A stretch of 42,015 nucleotides of DNA. It comes from Bacillota bacterium. Its GTDB lineage: Bacteria; Bacillota; Clostridia; Christensenellales; Aristaeellaceae. Location: positions 1 through 42,015 of the forward strand of contig JAEZQK010000013.1 of the NCBI GenBank assembly GCA_023413135.1, given 5' to 3'. Below are positions 1 through 8,509 of this stretch, piece after piece; the stretch's first letter is position 1; each line of letters begins with the position of its first letter. The position numbers were made by a program, and so were the translations under genes. The notes below the pieces were generated by a model. It searched no databases. It had not been told where the DNA came from and was given only the letters and a program-made list of their open reading frames with translations.

Positions 1-208
1 CTTTCAACTACAGAAGTTTCGAAATATGACCATTCATCTTTGTCTGAACGCTGTAGGGGCGGGGCTCTGCTCCGCCCGCCGCGGTAGGTAATATTTCTCA
101 TCGGGCGGTTAAGAATCCCCGCCCCTATGGCGTTGTTTGTTTATTGGTTTATCTGCCAGGGATTATGAAATTCGTAACTTCAGTAGTTGAAAGTCAACTA
201 GACGGGCC
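1..208. repeat. MITE-like palindromic intergenic element, copy 1
   Basis: The left edge of the window is an element whose ends are imperfect inverted repeats: the left end reads CTTTCAACTACAGAAGTT and the right end is its near complement (AACTTCAGTAGTTGAAAG, about 183-200). The interior holds an inverted GGGGCGGGG/CCCCGCCCC pair. A nearly identical copy lies in inverted orientation at about 41503-41712. No transposase is encoded, so this is a non-autonomous element by structure. The true left end may lie outside the window. Confidence 0.7.
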
Positions 209-240
209 GCTCTTGCTTTGCCGTTTCGAAAACCGGTCCT

Positions 241-1254
241 TTACAGCGTGCAAAGAAGCGTTTTCATCGCTTTGGTCATCGCGGCGGGATAGGCATCGGC
301 ATCCTTGATTTTAAGGATGAACCGGTCTGAAGAAGCGGGATTTTCCTCCCAGGCCGTGAGCCCCTGCTCCGAACAGGATACGGATATGGGCACAAAGCGG
401 TAGGCTTCCTTTTCCGTATCACCTCCAAGGTCATTTAGGTCCCCTGAAAGAAGGACGGTTTTACCGGCGGCATGAAGGATGCCCGCCGTGGTCCACATGT
501 TCCTGTATTGCTGGGAAAAGAAGCGCAGCAGCTTTTCATTCACCGGATGATCAAGATACGTCAGCCATTTTATGTCGCTGGTCCGGGTAAGGGCATACAG
601 GAAGTAGTTTTGCATGGCCGGGCTCAAGTGTGGCAGGATTTCCGCCTGAACAAAGCCGTAATGGGAGCAATAGGTGCCGGTTTGAAAGGGCGGCTCCGTC
701 ATCACCCGCACGCAAGGCAGCCAGTAAAGAGGGCAGGGGAGCCCAAACATCAGGCTATAGGAGAAAGGATCGACCCACACGTTGTATTCCAGGCGTCCGT
801 TATATTCATAGGAGCCTGCGCTCAAATAGACCCCTTTGCATTTTTCCCGGAACAGCCCTGGATCCATAGCCGCGGCGGCCGCAATATCACGGCATGAGCC
901 CACAATGTGGATGGCAACCTGCTCCTTGCTGCGCATGAGGATATCCAGTACCATGCGCGCGCCTGACAACCCCTTTTCGGCATGAAGGGCGGCTAAGAGG
1001 CCTTCCCTGTCCTTAAGCGGTGCGTTCAGGCCGATGCCTATGGGGACCGCCTTTCCCGTGATATAGTTCAATTGCTGCACCGCGAAAAGGGAGGGGTCGC
1101 CGAAGGAGGGATTTACGCTGTAATCGATCAGCACACCTCTCAAGTCGATATCCCCATTTTTGGATAACGCGTACTGGCAGGCCAGGTCGAAGTGGTCGTC
1201 CGGGTCATTATAGGGATGGAACAGGTCGGTTTGATGGATCACCGGCGTTTGCAT
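241..1254 (-). CDS. Nucleoside-hydrolase-like protein (IUNH/DUF1593-type), putative
   Basis: I chose the ATG at 1254 because GGGAGGAA lies 6 bases upstream; a longer frame would run into the upstream AraC gene. The product is about 337 residues with no signal peptide or membrane segment. Near the N-terminus (residues 9-20) it has an acidic motif, TDLFHPYNDPDD. This resembles the Asp-rich calcium-binding motif that opens inosine-uridine nucleoside hydrolases and DUF1593 proteins, which cleave N-glycosidic or related bonds. The rest of the fold is not diagnosable by eye. It lies 64 bases downstream of an AraC gene on the same strand, and both diverge from a sugar-type ABC operon, which suggests intracellular processing of the imported substrate. 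The family call is inference from one motif; the gene itself is well supported. Confidence 0.6.
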   Translation of the reverse strand: MQTPVIHQTDLFHPYNDPDDHFDLACQYALSKNGDIDLRGVLIDYSVNPSFGDPSLFAVQQLNYITGKAVPIGIGLNAPLKDREGLLAALHAEKGLSGARMVLDILMRSKEQVAIHIVGSCRDIAAAAAMDPGLFREKCKGVYLSAGSYEYNGRLEYNVWVDPFSYSLMFGLPCPLYWLPCVRVMTEPPFQTGTYCSHYGFVQAEILPHLSPAMQNYFLYALTRTSDIKWLTYLDHPVNEKLLRFFSQQYRNMWTTAGILHAAGKTVLLSGDLNDLGGDTEKEAYRFVPISVSCSEQGLTAWEENPASSDRFILKIKDADAYPAAMTKAMKTLLCTL

Positions 1255-1318
1255 ACACGGTTCCTCCCGTCTGTCGGCGGATGTAAGCAGCCTAAATGGT
1301 GTGGAAAGGCCGGATGAT

Positions 1319-2212
1319 TCACATTGCTTCAAAATTATCCGGGCGCAGGGCATTGCTGCTTAAGCAGGCAATGTATTGCTGCGGCGATAAGTCCGTTTCC
1401 TTTTTGAAAGCCCTGTAAAAGCTGGAATATTCCCGGAAGCCGCATTTCAAATACACGTCGGTGGGCATCACGCCGGATTGCATGAGAAGCTTTGCCTGTA
1501 TGATGCGCTTGGCAACGATGTACTGGTATACGGACCGGTTGGTATAGCTTTTGAATTCGCGGATCAGATGAAATTTGCTGATAAAAAAACGGCTGCTTAC
1601 CTCGTCCAGGGAGAGCTCCTGTCCGATATGCTCATTGATATAGGCGATCACATCCGCCACCCGTTTTGAGGAGCGGGAGCTTCGCTCTTCCCTGGCCTCG
1701 CTGAACAGCTTGCACAGCCGCGCCATCAGGATGGTCAGCCTGCAGCGGTTGATAAGGCGCTGGTGCGGCAGCGCACCCACCGCGTCGGAAATGATCTCGC
1801 TGATGGTGTAGCGGCAGGCGGCAAAATCCTTGTCGCTAAGGGAATGGCAAAATTGCGCCCGCCCAATACAGCCGTCGATGATATTAAGCAGCGAAAAATC
1901 CTTGGAACCCATATCGCCAAGGGCATTGCGGCTGATATAGATGAACATGCGTTCGTAATACGCCTCCGTATTGTGAAAAAAGGCGCGATGCATGCGGCCC
2001 GGCGGAATGATGACCACGTCGCCCGGCTTCATGCGGTAGGCGTATTCCTCAATGTAGAGGGAGGCGTCGCCGGAGATAAAAAAGTAGAACTCATAAAAAT
2101 CATGGCTGTGGAATTCCGGGGTGGTCCTGCGGTTGCTGCTGTGATGATACAATTCATATTCCCGTTCGTCCTCCATGGGATGAGAAACATCCCATGTTGC
2201 CAGATTGCTCAT
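1319..2212 (-). CDS. AraC family transcriptional regulator (cupin + HTH)
   Basis: The start is the ATG at 2212, with GAGGTGG 7 bases upstream. The 297-residue product has an N-terminal cupin-like sensing half: residues about 35-95 include FHSHDFYEFYF, and a later KPGDVVIIPPG turn is typical of AraC cupins. The C-terminal half is an AraC helix-turn-helix pair, with LSLDEVSSRFFISKFHL as the first and an ending like RAFKKETDLSPQQY as the second. It is transcribed divergently from the permease operon and has its own promoter at 2235-2263. By family precedent it should sense the imported sugar and activate the divergent transporter operon. The operator may be the palindrome at 2288-2303. Confidence 0.9.
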   Translation of the reverse strand: MSNLATWDVSHPMEDEREYELYHHSSNRRTTPEFHSHDFYEFYFFISGDASLYIEEYAYRMKPGDVVIIPPGRMHRAFFHNTEAYYERMFIYISRNALGDMGSKDFSLLNIIDGCIGRAQFCHSLSDKDFAACRYTISEIISDAVGALPHQRLINRCRLTILMARLCKLFSEAREERSSRSSKRVADVIAYINEHIGQELSLDEVSSRFFISKFHLIREFKSYTNRSVYQYIVAKRIIQAKLLMQSGVMPTDVYLKCGFREYSSFYRAFKKETDLSPQQYIACLSSNALRPDNFEAM

Positions 2213-2234
2213 ATCTGATCCACCTCTTGCTTGC

Positions 2235-2263
2235 ATCATATATCAACTTTTGCAATATATCAA
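2235..2263 (-). promoter_or_regulatory. Sigma-A type promoter of the AraC gene
   Basis: Reading the minus strand, TTGATA (2263-2258) is followed after 17 bases by TATGAT (2240-2235). This is a near-consensus housekeeping promoter about 20 bases before the start codon. Confidence 0.6.
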
Positions 2264-2276
2264 GCAATTATTTCAA

Positions 2277-2305
2277 TTTACTTTGAGGATATTGTACAAT
2301 ATCAT
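2277..2305 (+). promoter_or_regulatory. Promoter of the permease operon with overlapping palindromic operator
   Basis: TTTACT (2277-2282), a 17-base spacer and TATCAT (2300-2305) form a plausible promoter for the rightward operon. A perfect 16-base palindrome, GATATTGTACAATATC (2288-2303), sits inside the spacer and overlaps the -10 box. A protein bound there would compete with polymerase or reposition it. Which regulator binds is unknown; the divergent AraC gene is the nearest candidate. Confidence 0.5.
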
Positions 2306-2398
2306 ACAAGTACGATGGCGGTTTTACGAAACCGAAGCGCGTGACAAATGAACATTGCATGGACCAAAACAGATTTGTATGCCAAGGGGGGAAGCCTT

Positions 2399-3331
2399 TT
2401 GACAGTGGACTTTAAAGCGCCCCGGAAAACAAACAAGCTCGTGAAACGGATCAGCCGCCACAAATATCTTTACCTTATGCTGCTATTGCCGCTGATCCAA
2501 TACGCCGTCTTCCGGTACGCGCCGCTTACCGGGCTGCAGGTGGCATTCAAGAATTTCAATATCTTTAAGGGCATGTGGGAAAGCGAATGGACCGGCTTCA
2601 CCATCTTTCAAGAGATATTCTCTTATCCAAAGTTCTGGCTGGCGCTGAAAAATACCATCATTCTCAACGGGCTGGACTTATTGTTTGGTTTTCCGGTACC
2701 CATTGCCTTGGCCATATTGCTGTATGAAATGCGGTCTATGCGCGTAAAGCGTATTTCGCAAACGATTTTGTACCTGCCCCATTTTCTTTCATGGATCATT
2801 ATCGGCGGCATCGTCAATCAGATCTTTGCCACCAACGGCCTTGCCAACCACCTGGTCACCCTTGCCACCGGCAGGTCCGCCAATTTCCTGATGGATGAAG
2901 GCAACTGGGTAGCCATCTACGTGGGCGTGGGCATCTGGCAAAGCGCTGGATGGGGCACCATCATCTACCTGGCGGCCATCTCGGCGGTGAATCCCGAATT
3001 GTACGAGGCCGCCGAGGTGGACGGCTGCGGGCGCTGGCGGCGCATAGCACACGTGACGCTGCCCTGCATCACACCCACCATTGTCATTATGCTGATTTTG
3101 CGGCTGGGGCAGATGGTGTCCATCGGCTTTGAGCGGCCCTATGTGATGGGCAACGACATGGTGGCCAACAGCGCGGAGGTCATATCCACGTTTGTGTACA
3201 AAATGGGCATTAAAAATGCCCGGTATTCCTTTGCTACGGCAGTTGGCATGTTCGGCTCCATTGTGAACATGATCTTCCTGGTGGTGGCCAATCAAAGCGC
3301 AAAGCGGATGGGGGAGGGTGGCCTGTGGTAA
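2399..3331 (+). CDS. Sugar ABC transporter permease, LplB/YteP type (CUT1 family)
   Basis: This is an integral membrane subunit of a CUT1 oligosaccharide importer. After a basic N-terminus come the first membrane helix (YLYLMLLLPLIQYAVF) and the family signature RYAPLTGLQVAFKNFN. The EAA loop that docks the ATPase is visible (ELYEAAEVDGCGRWRRIAHV), followed by more hydrophobic segments. I prefer the TTG at 2399 because AAGGGGGG lies 7 bases upstream. An in-frame ATG at 2348 would add 17 residues but has no ribosome binding site. The gene overlaps the next permease by 7 bases. No ATPase is encoded nearby, so a shared MsmK-type ATPase probably serves it. Confidence 0.92.
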   Translation: MTVDFKAPRKTNKLVKRISRHKYLYLMLLLPLIQYAVFRYAPLTGLQVAFKNFNIFKGMWESEWTGFTIFQEIFSYPKFWLALKNTIILNGLDLLFGFPVPIALAILLYEMRSMRVKRISQTILYLPHFLSWIIIGGIVNQIFATNGLANHLVTLATGRSANFLMDEGNWVAIYVGVGIWQSAGWGTIIYLAAISAVNPELYEAAEVDGCGRWRRIAHVTLPCITPTIVIMLILRLGQMVSIGFERPYVMGNDMVANSAEVISTFVYKMGIKNARYSFATAVGMFGSIVNMIFLVVANQSAKRMGEGGLW

Positions 3332-4227
3332 GCGCTGAGTTAAGCAAAAAGCCCAGGCCCCCCAAGGGCCGGCGCTATCTGGGTTCCGCCGCCTTCATCT
3401 ACGCGGTGGTGCTCTTAAGCGTGCTGATATGCATCGTGCCTTTGATCCACCTGGTGGCGCTGTCCATGAGCGGCCGGGAGGCCGTGCTGGCCCACAAGGT
3501 ATCCCTCTGGCCGGTGAATTTCGATTTTAACGCTTATGTTTCCGTTTTTATGGACAAGGGTATGCAAACCTCCCTGGTCTTCTCCATCTTGCTCACGGCC
3601 GGCTACACCGTGTTCGCCATGATAGGCAGCATCCTTCTGGCCTACCCCTTAAGCAAAACGACCCTTCCCGGCCGGAAGGGGCTGATGCTACTGATCCTGA
3701 TCCCCATGTATTTTTCCGGCGGCATCATCCCGGAGTATCTGTGGATCAAGCAACTGAACCTTATCGACAAGCCTTTGGCGCTGGTGCTGCCCATTTTGAT
3801 CAGCACCTACAACACCATCATCCTTCGCAATTTCTTTTCAAGCATTCCCGACAGCCTGGAGGAGTCGGCCGCCCTGGACGGCTGCAACGACATGGGTATA
3901 CTGCTTCGGATCGTGCTCCCGCTGTCCACCGCCGCCATCGCCACCCTCAGCCTGTTCTACGCCGTGACAAGGTGGAACTCCTTTGCCGACGTGCGTTTTT
4001 ACATCAACTCCACCGAGCGCTATACCCTGCAGATGAAATTGTACCAGGTGGTGTTCAACAGCACGGACACGCAGGTCAACATGCTGGAGGGCGGGCGCAA
4101 CGCCGTGCTCTCGGAAACCATCAAGGCGGCGGCCATCGTGTTCGCCACCGTCCCCATCATCATTGTGTATCCCTTTTTGCAGCGGTATTTCGTTCAGGGT
4201 GTGATGATCGGCGCGGTAAAGGAATGA
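3325..4227 (+). CDS. Sugar ABC transporter permease, LplC/YtcP type (CUT1 family)
   Basis: This is the second membrane subunit of the importer, 300 residues. The start is a GTG at 3325 that overlaps the end of the upstream permease, behind a GGGGAGGGTGG ribosome binding site, so translation is probably coupled. It shows the YtcP hallmarks: an N-terminal helix, the segment MSGREAVLAHKVSLWPVNF, and an EAA loop (SLEESAALDGCNDMGILLRI). The C-terminus ends in QRYFVQGVMIGAVKE, the classic end of this subfamily. Confidence 0.93.
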   Translation: MVSAELSKKPRPPKGRRYLGSAAFIYAVVLLSVLICIVPLIHLVALSMSGREAVLAHKVSLWPVNFDFNAYVSVFMDKGMQTSLVFSILLTAGYTVFAMIGSILLAYPLSKTTLPGRKGLMLLILIPMYFSGGIIPEYLWIKQLNLIDKPLALVLPILISTYNTIILRNFFSSIPDSLEESAALDGCNDMGILLRIVLPLSTAAIATLSLFYAVTRWNSFADVRFYINSTERYTLQMKLYQVVFNSTDTQVNMLEGGRNAVLSETIKAAAIVFATVPIIIVYPFLQRYFVQGVMIGAVKE

Positions 4228-4288
4228 TCATCAGGGTATTACCATCTGTGATTGACAGGTGGTATCAATAAAAAAGGAGGTCCATTTC

Positions 4289-5836
4289 ATGAAGAAACTC
4301 ATCTCTCTGCTCCTGTGCCTTATGCTGTGCCTGCCCGTTCTTTCCATCGCGGCAGGGGAAGCAAAGGAGGAAGTGTTCAGGTTCGACGAACAAGTCACCC
4401 TGAAGGTCTCCGTATTCGACCGGGGCGTCACCGGCGGAACGCCCGTGGACAACAACTATTGGACGGATTGGATCCAAAAGAACTTCGGCGATCCCAGGAA
4501 TATCAAAATGGAATGGGTCGTCATTCCCCGTACCGAGGAAATAGACAAGCTGAACGTGTTGATGGCTTCCGGGGAGGCGGCGGATATCTGCTTCACCTAC
4601 ACCGAGGCCGTGATCACCAACTTCGTGCAGCAGGGCGGCCTGGTGGAACTGACCGATCTGATAAACCAGTACGGCCAGGGCATCAAATCCTACCTGGGCG
4701 AAGATTTGCTCAAATACGGCATCTTTGAAGGCGGCCAGTACGCCATCCCCGCCAAGCGCGTGGTGTTGGCCACCCAGGGTATGTTCATCCGCGAAGACTG
4801 GCTGGAAAAGCTGGGCATGAAGATGCCCACCACCAAGGAAGAGCTCTACAACGCGCTGGTGGCCTTCCGCGACAAGAACCCCGGCGGCGTGGAAAACGTG
4901 ATCCCCTACGCTATGAACGACGACTTGGCGACGTCCCATAACCATTTGATGCTGTCCTTTATCAAAAATCTGGACGAAAAGACGCTGGCCACCGTGCCGG
5001 ACATCATGTGGGAAGGGTATGAAGACTACGTACTGTTCCTGAACAAGCTGTATAACGAAAAGCTCATCTCCCCCGACTTCGCCCTGGACAAGAGCAACCT
5101 CTTGTGGAACGCCGTAAGCTCCGGCCAGGCCGGCGGTTATTCCTACAACTACGACCATCCCATCCGCGTTTCCCCCGGTGTCTTGGGCGCACTGCATGCC
5201 TACCAGCCGGAGGCGAAATTAAGCCCGTTGAACTGCTTTGAGTCCGTTACCGATCCCACCAAGTACTATCACGGCATGTACGCCCCCAACGGCATCTTCT
5301 GCTTCATTCCGGTGTATGCCAAGCACCCCGAGGCGGCTGTAATGTACATGGATTGGCTGACGAATCTGGATGTGCTGTACTTCCTGCAAAACGGCGAGGA
5401 AGGTGTGCACCATTCGCTCAATGAGGAAGGCGTTCCCTTGCTTCTGGATGTGCAGGACGAGCGCAAGTTCAACACTATGCAGAACATCGACTATACGCTT
5501 TTAACCAACGGCCAGCAATTTGAGGACGATTCACTGCGCATAAAGGCCCAGGCCCTTTCCTATCAGAATTACGCTGACCTGTTTGAGGCCGAGTACAACG
5601 TAGCCATGACCGATCCCATCACCACCACCTTCCACTTTGACGTGGTTCTGAAGGCTGACTCCCAGTACGGCACCTCCCTCACCGCGTTCAAGAAGGAGCT
5701 GCTCACCAAGTCCGCCATGGCCGCGCCGGAAGATTGCCTGAAGGTGTTTAACGAGCTTCGCGACCAGTACATGAAGGATGGCGGCCAGGCGGTTATGGAA
5801 GAGAAGATCGTGGCCTGGGACAATATGCACAAATAA
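4289..5836 (+). CDS. Extracellular solute-binding protein of the LplA/YtcQ type
   Basis: The start is the ATG at 4289, with AAAGGAGG 8 bases upstream. The 515-residue protein begins with a signal peptide (MKKLISLLLCLMLCLPVLS...). It then has the two-lobe substrate-binding fold typical of CUT1 proteins of this size, for example MASGEAADICFTYTEA and a REDWLEKLGMKMPTT segment common in YtcQ relatives. It would capture an oligosaccharide outside the cell and deliver it to the two permeases just upstream. The cysteines in the signal peptide lack the [LVI][AST][GA]C lipobox context, so it appears to be cut by signal peptidase I rather than lipid-anchored, which is unusual for a monoderm binding protein. 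Confidence 0.92.
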   Translation: MKKLISLLLCLMLCLPVLSIAAGEAKEEVFRFDEQVTLKVSVFDRGVTGGTPVDNNYWTDWIQKNFGDPRNIKMEWVVIPRTEEIDKLNVLMASGEAADICFTYTEAVITNFVQQGGLVELTDLINQYGQGIKSYLGEDLLKYGIFEGGQYAIPAKRVVLATQGMFIREDWLEKLGMKMPTTKEELYNALVAFRDKNPGGVENVIPYAMNDDLATSHNHLMLSFIKNLDEKTLATVPDIMWEGYEDYVLFLNKLYNEKLISPDFALDKSNLLWNAVSSGQAGGYSYNYDHPIRVSPGVLGALHAYQPEAKLSPLNCFESVTDPTKYYHGMYAPNGIFCFIPVYAKHPEAAVMYMDWLTNLDVLYFLQNGEEGVHHSLNEEGVPLLLDVQDERKFNTMQNIDYTLLTNGQQFEDDSLRIKAQALSYQNYADLFEAEYNVAMTDPITTTFHFDVVLKADSQYGTSLTAFKKELLTKSAMAAPEDCLKVFNELRDQYMKDGGQAVMEEKIVAWDNMHK

Positions 5837-5888
5837 TTATTGCTCCCCATGCAGGATTAAAAGAAGGGCCTAAAGAAAAGAACACAGG

Positions 5889-5914
5889 CGGCCACCGATA
5901 AACCGCGGTGGCCG
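5889..5914 (+). terminator. Intercistronic hairpin after the binding protein gene
   Basis: CGGCCACCG (5889-5897) and CGGTGGCCG (5906-5914) form a perfect 9-bp stem with an 8-base loop between the solute-binding protein and the first dehydrogenase. Only a short pyrimidine tail follows. It may be a weak terminator or an mRNA stabiliser that keeps binding-protein transcript levels above those of the downstream genes. Confidence 0.5.
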
Positions 5915-5943
5915 TCCCTTATGAAAGGGAAAGGGGAAACATT

Positions 5944-7110
5944 ATGATCCGCGTGGCCATTGTGGGCACAGGCAACATCTCCCGGGCGCATATCGCGGGC
6001 TATTTAAACTTTCCTGACCTATGCAGGATCGTTGCATTGGTGGATATCGTGCCTGAAAAGGCGGCGGAGAAAGCGGCGCAGTTTGGGCTGGACTGTGAAA
6101 TTTATGATGATCACCACAAAATTCTTGACCACAAGGATATTGATTTGGTGGATATCTGCACGCCTCCGTATGTGCATGCCGAGATTGCCATCAACGCCTT
6201 GAACAGCGGAAAAAACGTGCTGGTGGAAAAGCCCATGGCCGCATCGCTTCAGGAGTGCGACCGGATGCTCTCTGCTGCCGCAAAAAGCGGGAAGCTTCTT
6301 TCCAGCATTGCCCAAAACCGCTTCCGCACCCCCATCGCCAACCTGAAAAAGGTGCTGGATGCGGGGCTCGCCGGGCCCGTCCGCCATGCTCAGGTGGATT
6401 CCTACTGGTGGCGCGGCCACTGCTATTACGACCTTTGGTGGCGCGGCCTGTGGAGCAAGGAAAGCGGCGGCTGCACGCTGAACCATGCCGTGCACCATAT
6501 CGACATGCTGGGCTGGATGATGGGCCTGCCCAAGGAAGTAACTGCAATCCTTACGAATGTAGCCCATGACAACGCCGAGGTGGAAGACCTGTCCGTGGCC
6601 ATCCTGCGCTATGAAAGCGCTTTGGCCCAGGTGACCAGTTCCGTGGTCCACCACGGGGAAGTACAGCAGCTTATTTTCCAATGCGAAAAGGCCCGTATTT
6701 CCGCGCCGTGGGAAACGTATGCCTCCGTGTCCAAAACAAACGGCTTCCCGGTGAGGAATGAAACCCTGGAGGAAGAGCTGACAGCCTATTATAATCAATT
6801 GCCGCCCGTTGTGCATGAAGGGCACACCGGTCAGATCGAAAACGTGCTTACAGCGCTGGAAAAGGGCATTGCACCCGGCATCACCGGGGAGGACGGCCGG
6901 CGTACCATCGAACTGATCACCGCCATTTATAAATCCGGTGCCAGGCGGGCAACGATTGCGCTGCCCATCTTAAAGGACGATCCCTTCTACACGGTGGAGG
7001 GGATGATCAAAAACATGCCCCATTTTTATGAAAAATCCGCCTCCCTGTCCGGCCTTGGGGATGAAAATATCACCGTCGGCAGTGACTACAGGCAAAAAGC
7101 TCAGCCGTAA
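5944..7110 (+). CDS. Gfo/Idh/MocA family NAD(P)-dependent oxidoreductase
   Basis: The start is the ATG at 5944, preceded by an AAAGGGGAAA site. The 388-residue product opens with a Rossmann fold (RVAIVGTGNISRAH, a GxGxxx(A/S) dinucleotide site). It carries the family signature NVLVEKPMA, whose lysine is the conserved catalytic or substrate-orienting residue. A second conserved region, GGCTLNHAVHHIDMLGWMMG, contains the typical GG...HxxD motif of the C-terminal domain. Such enzymes oxidise or epimerise sugars and inositols. Its place after the transporter suggests it acts on the imported compound; the precise substrate cannot be read from the sequence. Confidence 0.93.
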   Translation: MIRVAIVGTGNISRAHIAGYLNFPDLCRIVALVDIVPEKAAEKAAQFGLDCEIYDDHHKILDHKDIDLVDICTPPYVHAEIAINALNSGKNVLVEKPMAASLQECDRMLSAAAKSGKLLSSIAQNRFRTPIANLKKVLDAGLAGPVRHAQVDSYWWRGHCYYDLWWRGLWSKESGGCTLNHAVHHIDMLGWMMGLPKEVTAILTNVAHDNAEVEDLSVAILRYESALAQVTSSVVHHGEVQQLIFQCEKARISAPWETYASVSKTNGFPVRNETLEEELTAYYNQLPPVVHEGHTGQIENVLTALEKGIAPGITGEDGRRTIELITAIYKSGARRATIALPILKDDPFYTVEGMIKNMPHFYEKSASLSGLGDENITVGSDYRQKAQP

Positions 7111-7186
7111 CGAAATTATTATGTTCGGCTGTTAAGAATCGGCGGCAACCGGGAAACCGGCTTTACTATAAGATAGGAGGTGCTTT

Positions 7187-8260
7187 ATGAAAGCGGACGG
7201 TATGAATTACGCGCCCAAGGGGAAGCCCAATCCGGTGGTTGCGCCCGGAGAATTCGTTTTTTCCGCGGTGGCCCTGGATCATGGGCATATTTACGGTATG
7301 TGCAACGGCCTGACGGAGGCGGGCGCCACGCTCAAATATGTGTATGATCCCGACCCTGAAAAGGTCAAACGCTTTTTGCAATCCTTTCCCCAGGCAAGGG
7401 CCGCGCAGTCCAAGGCGCAGGTGCTTGGTGATCCGGAGACCAGGCTGGTGGCCTCCGCCGCCGTCACCGGTGAGCGGTGCGCCCTGGGGCTTGAAGTGAT
7501 GGATGCCGGCAAGGACTACTTTACCGACAAGGCGCCGCTGACGACGCTTGCGCAGCTTGACATGGCCAAGGAAAAGGCCGCAGGTACCGGGAAAAAGTAC
7601 ATGGTCTATTACAGCGAGCGGCTGCACGTGGAAGGGGCCATTTATGCCGGGCAATTGATAGAGCAGGGAGCTATCGGCCGCGTGCTGCAGGTTATGGGCA
7701 TGGGGCCGCACCGCTTAAATGCGCCTAGCCGTCCCAAATGGTTCTTTGAAAAGGAAAAGTACGGCGGCATTCTGTGCGACATCGGCAGCCACCAAATTGA
7801 GCAATTCCTGTTCTACTCCGGCGCCAAGGATGCAACGGTGGTTCACAGCCAGATCGCCAACTATGCCCACCCCGATTATCCGGAATTGGACGATTTTGGC
7901 GATGCCATGCTGGTGGCGGACAACGGCTGCACCAACTATTTCCGTGTGGACTGGTTCACCCCGGACGGCCTGCGTACCTGGGGCGACGGGCGCACCATCA
8001 TCCTGGGGACGGAAGGATACATTGAAATCCGCAAATATATCGACATCTGCTCCGAGGATGTTTCGGGCAACCATGTGCTGCTTGTCAATGGCAGCGGGGA
8101 AAAGCGCTTCCAAGTGACCGGCCAGGTTGGCTATCCCTTCTTTGGGCAGCTTATTCTGGACTGCATCAACCGCACGGAAAACGCCATGACGCAGGAGCAT
8201 GCCTTCAAGGCCGCGGAGCTTTGCGTCCGCGCCCAGATGCAGGCGCAGAAGATCCGCTGA
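7187..8260 (+). CDS. Gfo/Idh/MocA family oxidoreductase, second paralogue
   Basis: AGGAGG lies 7 bases before the ATG. The 357-residue protein belongs to the same superfamily as its upstream neighbour but to a different branch. The nucleotide-binding opening is FSAVALDHGHIYGMCNGL rather than a textbook GxGxxG, and the EKP signature is replaced by DYFTDKAPLTT, which keeps the lysine. Later come LCDIGSHQIEQFLFYSG, with the conserved aspartate and histidine, and a typical C-terminal beta-sheet domain. It probably works in series or as a pair with the upstream dehydrogenase on the same substrate, possibly as oxidation followed by reduction. Confidence 0.9.
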   Translation: MKADGMNYAPKGKPNPVVAPGEFVFSAVALDHGHIYGMCNGLTEAGATLKYVYDPDPEKVKRFLQSFPQARAAQSKAQVLGDPETRLVASAAVTGERCALGLEVMDAGKDYFTDKAPLTTLAQLDMAKEKAAGTGKKYMVYYSERLHVEGAIYAGQLIEQGAIGRVLQVMGMGPHRLNAPSRPKWFFEKEKYGGILCDIGSHQIEQFLFYSGAKDATVVHSQIANYAHPDYPELDDFGDAMLVADNGCTNYFRVDWFTPDGLRTWGDGRTIILGTEGYIEIRKYIDICSEDVSGNHVLLVNGSGEKRFQVTGQVGYPFFGQLILDCINRTENAMTQEHAFKAAELCVRAQMQAQKIR

Positions 8261-8308
8261 GGAGAGAGAATAATACTTCTCATTGTTTTGCAAAATTTCC
8301 GCATGAAC

Positions 8309-8350
8309 AAAACCCCTGGACGCGCGATGCCTCCAGGGGTTATGTTATTC
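8309..8350. terminator. Bidirectional rho-independent terminator
   Basis: AACCCCTGGA (8311-8320) and TCCAGGGGTT (8332-8341) form a 10-bp stem, with AT-rich flanks on both sides. It sits between the convergent dehydrogenase gene and the toxin-antitoxin remnant. Confidence 0.75.
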
Positions 8351-8401
8351 AGGTATATTATATGCCCTAAAGCCAGAGGCGGAGAATTGACGCGGTTTTC
8401 T

Positions 8402-8509
8402 TTAAAATTGTGATGATAAAAATGAACGGGTTTTCAAAACGTCGGTATCTTTGTATAGTTCCCAATCGTCACGCTCACAAAAGCGCTTTAGTTCTGCCCA
8501 TCGCGGCAT
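8402..8509 (-). pseudogene. Truncated toxin-like ORF of a toxin-antitoxin pair
   Basis: The ATG at 8509 lies inside the end of the antitoxin frame and overlaps its stop region, the usual coupled arrangement of type II modules. The 35-residue product begins MPRWAELKRFCERDDWELYK, which looks like the start of a small HicA-like or YcfA-like RNA-binding toxin (a basic helix, then a D-G/D-W-E turn). After DTD the sequence changes character and stops at once, where such toxins continue for about 40-50 more residues. I infer that a deletion removed the catalytic part. The family assignment is tentative. Confidence 0.45.

Noticed and set aside
4265..5197. 310-codon open frame on the minus strand
   Set aside because: Antisense to the well-supported solute-binding protein gene; composition is Gly/Val/His-rich as expected of a shadow frame.
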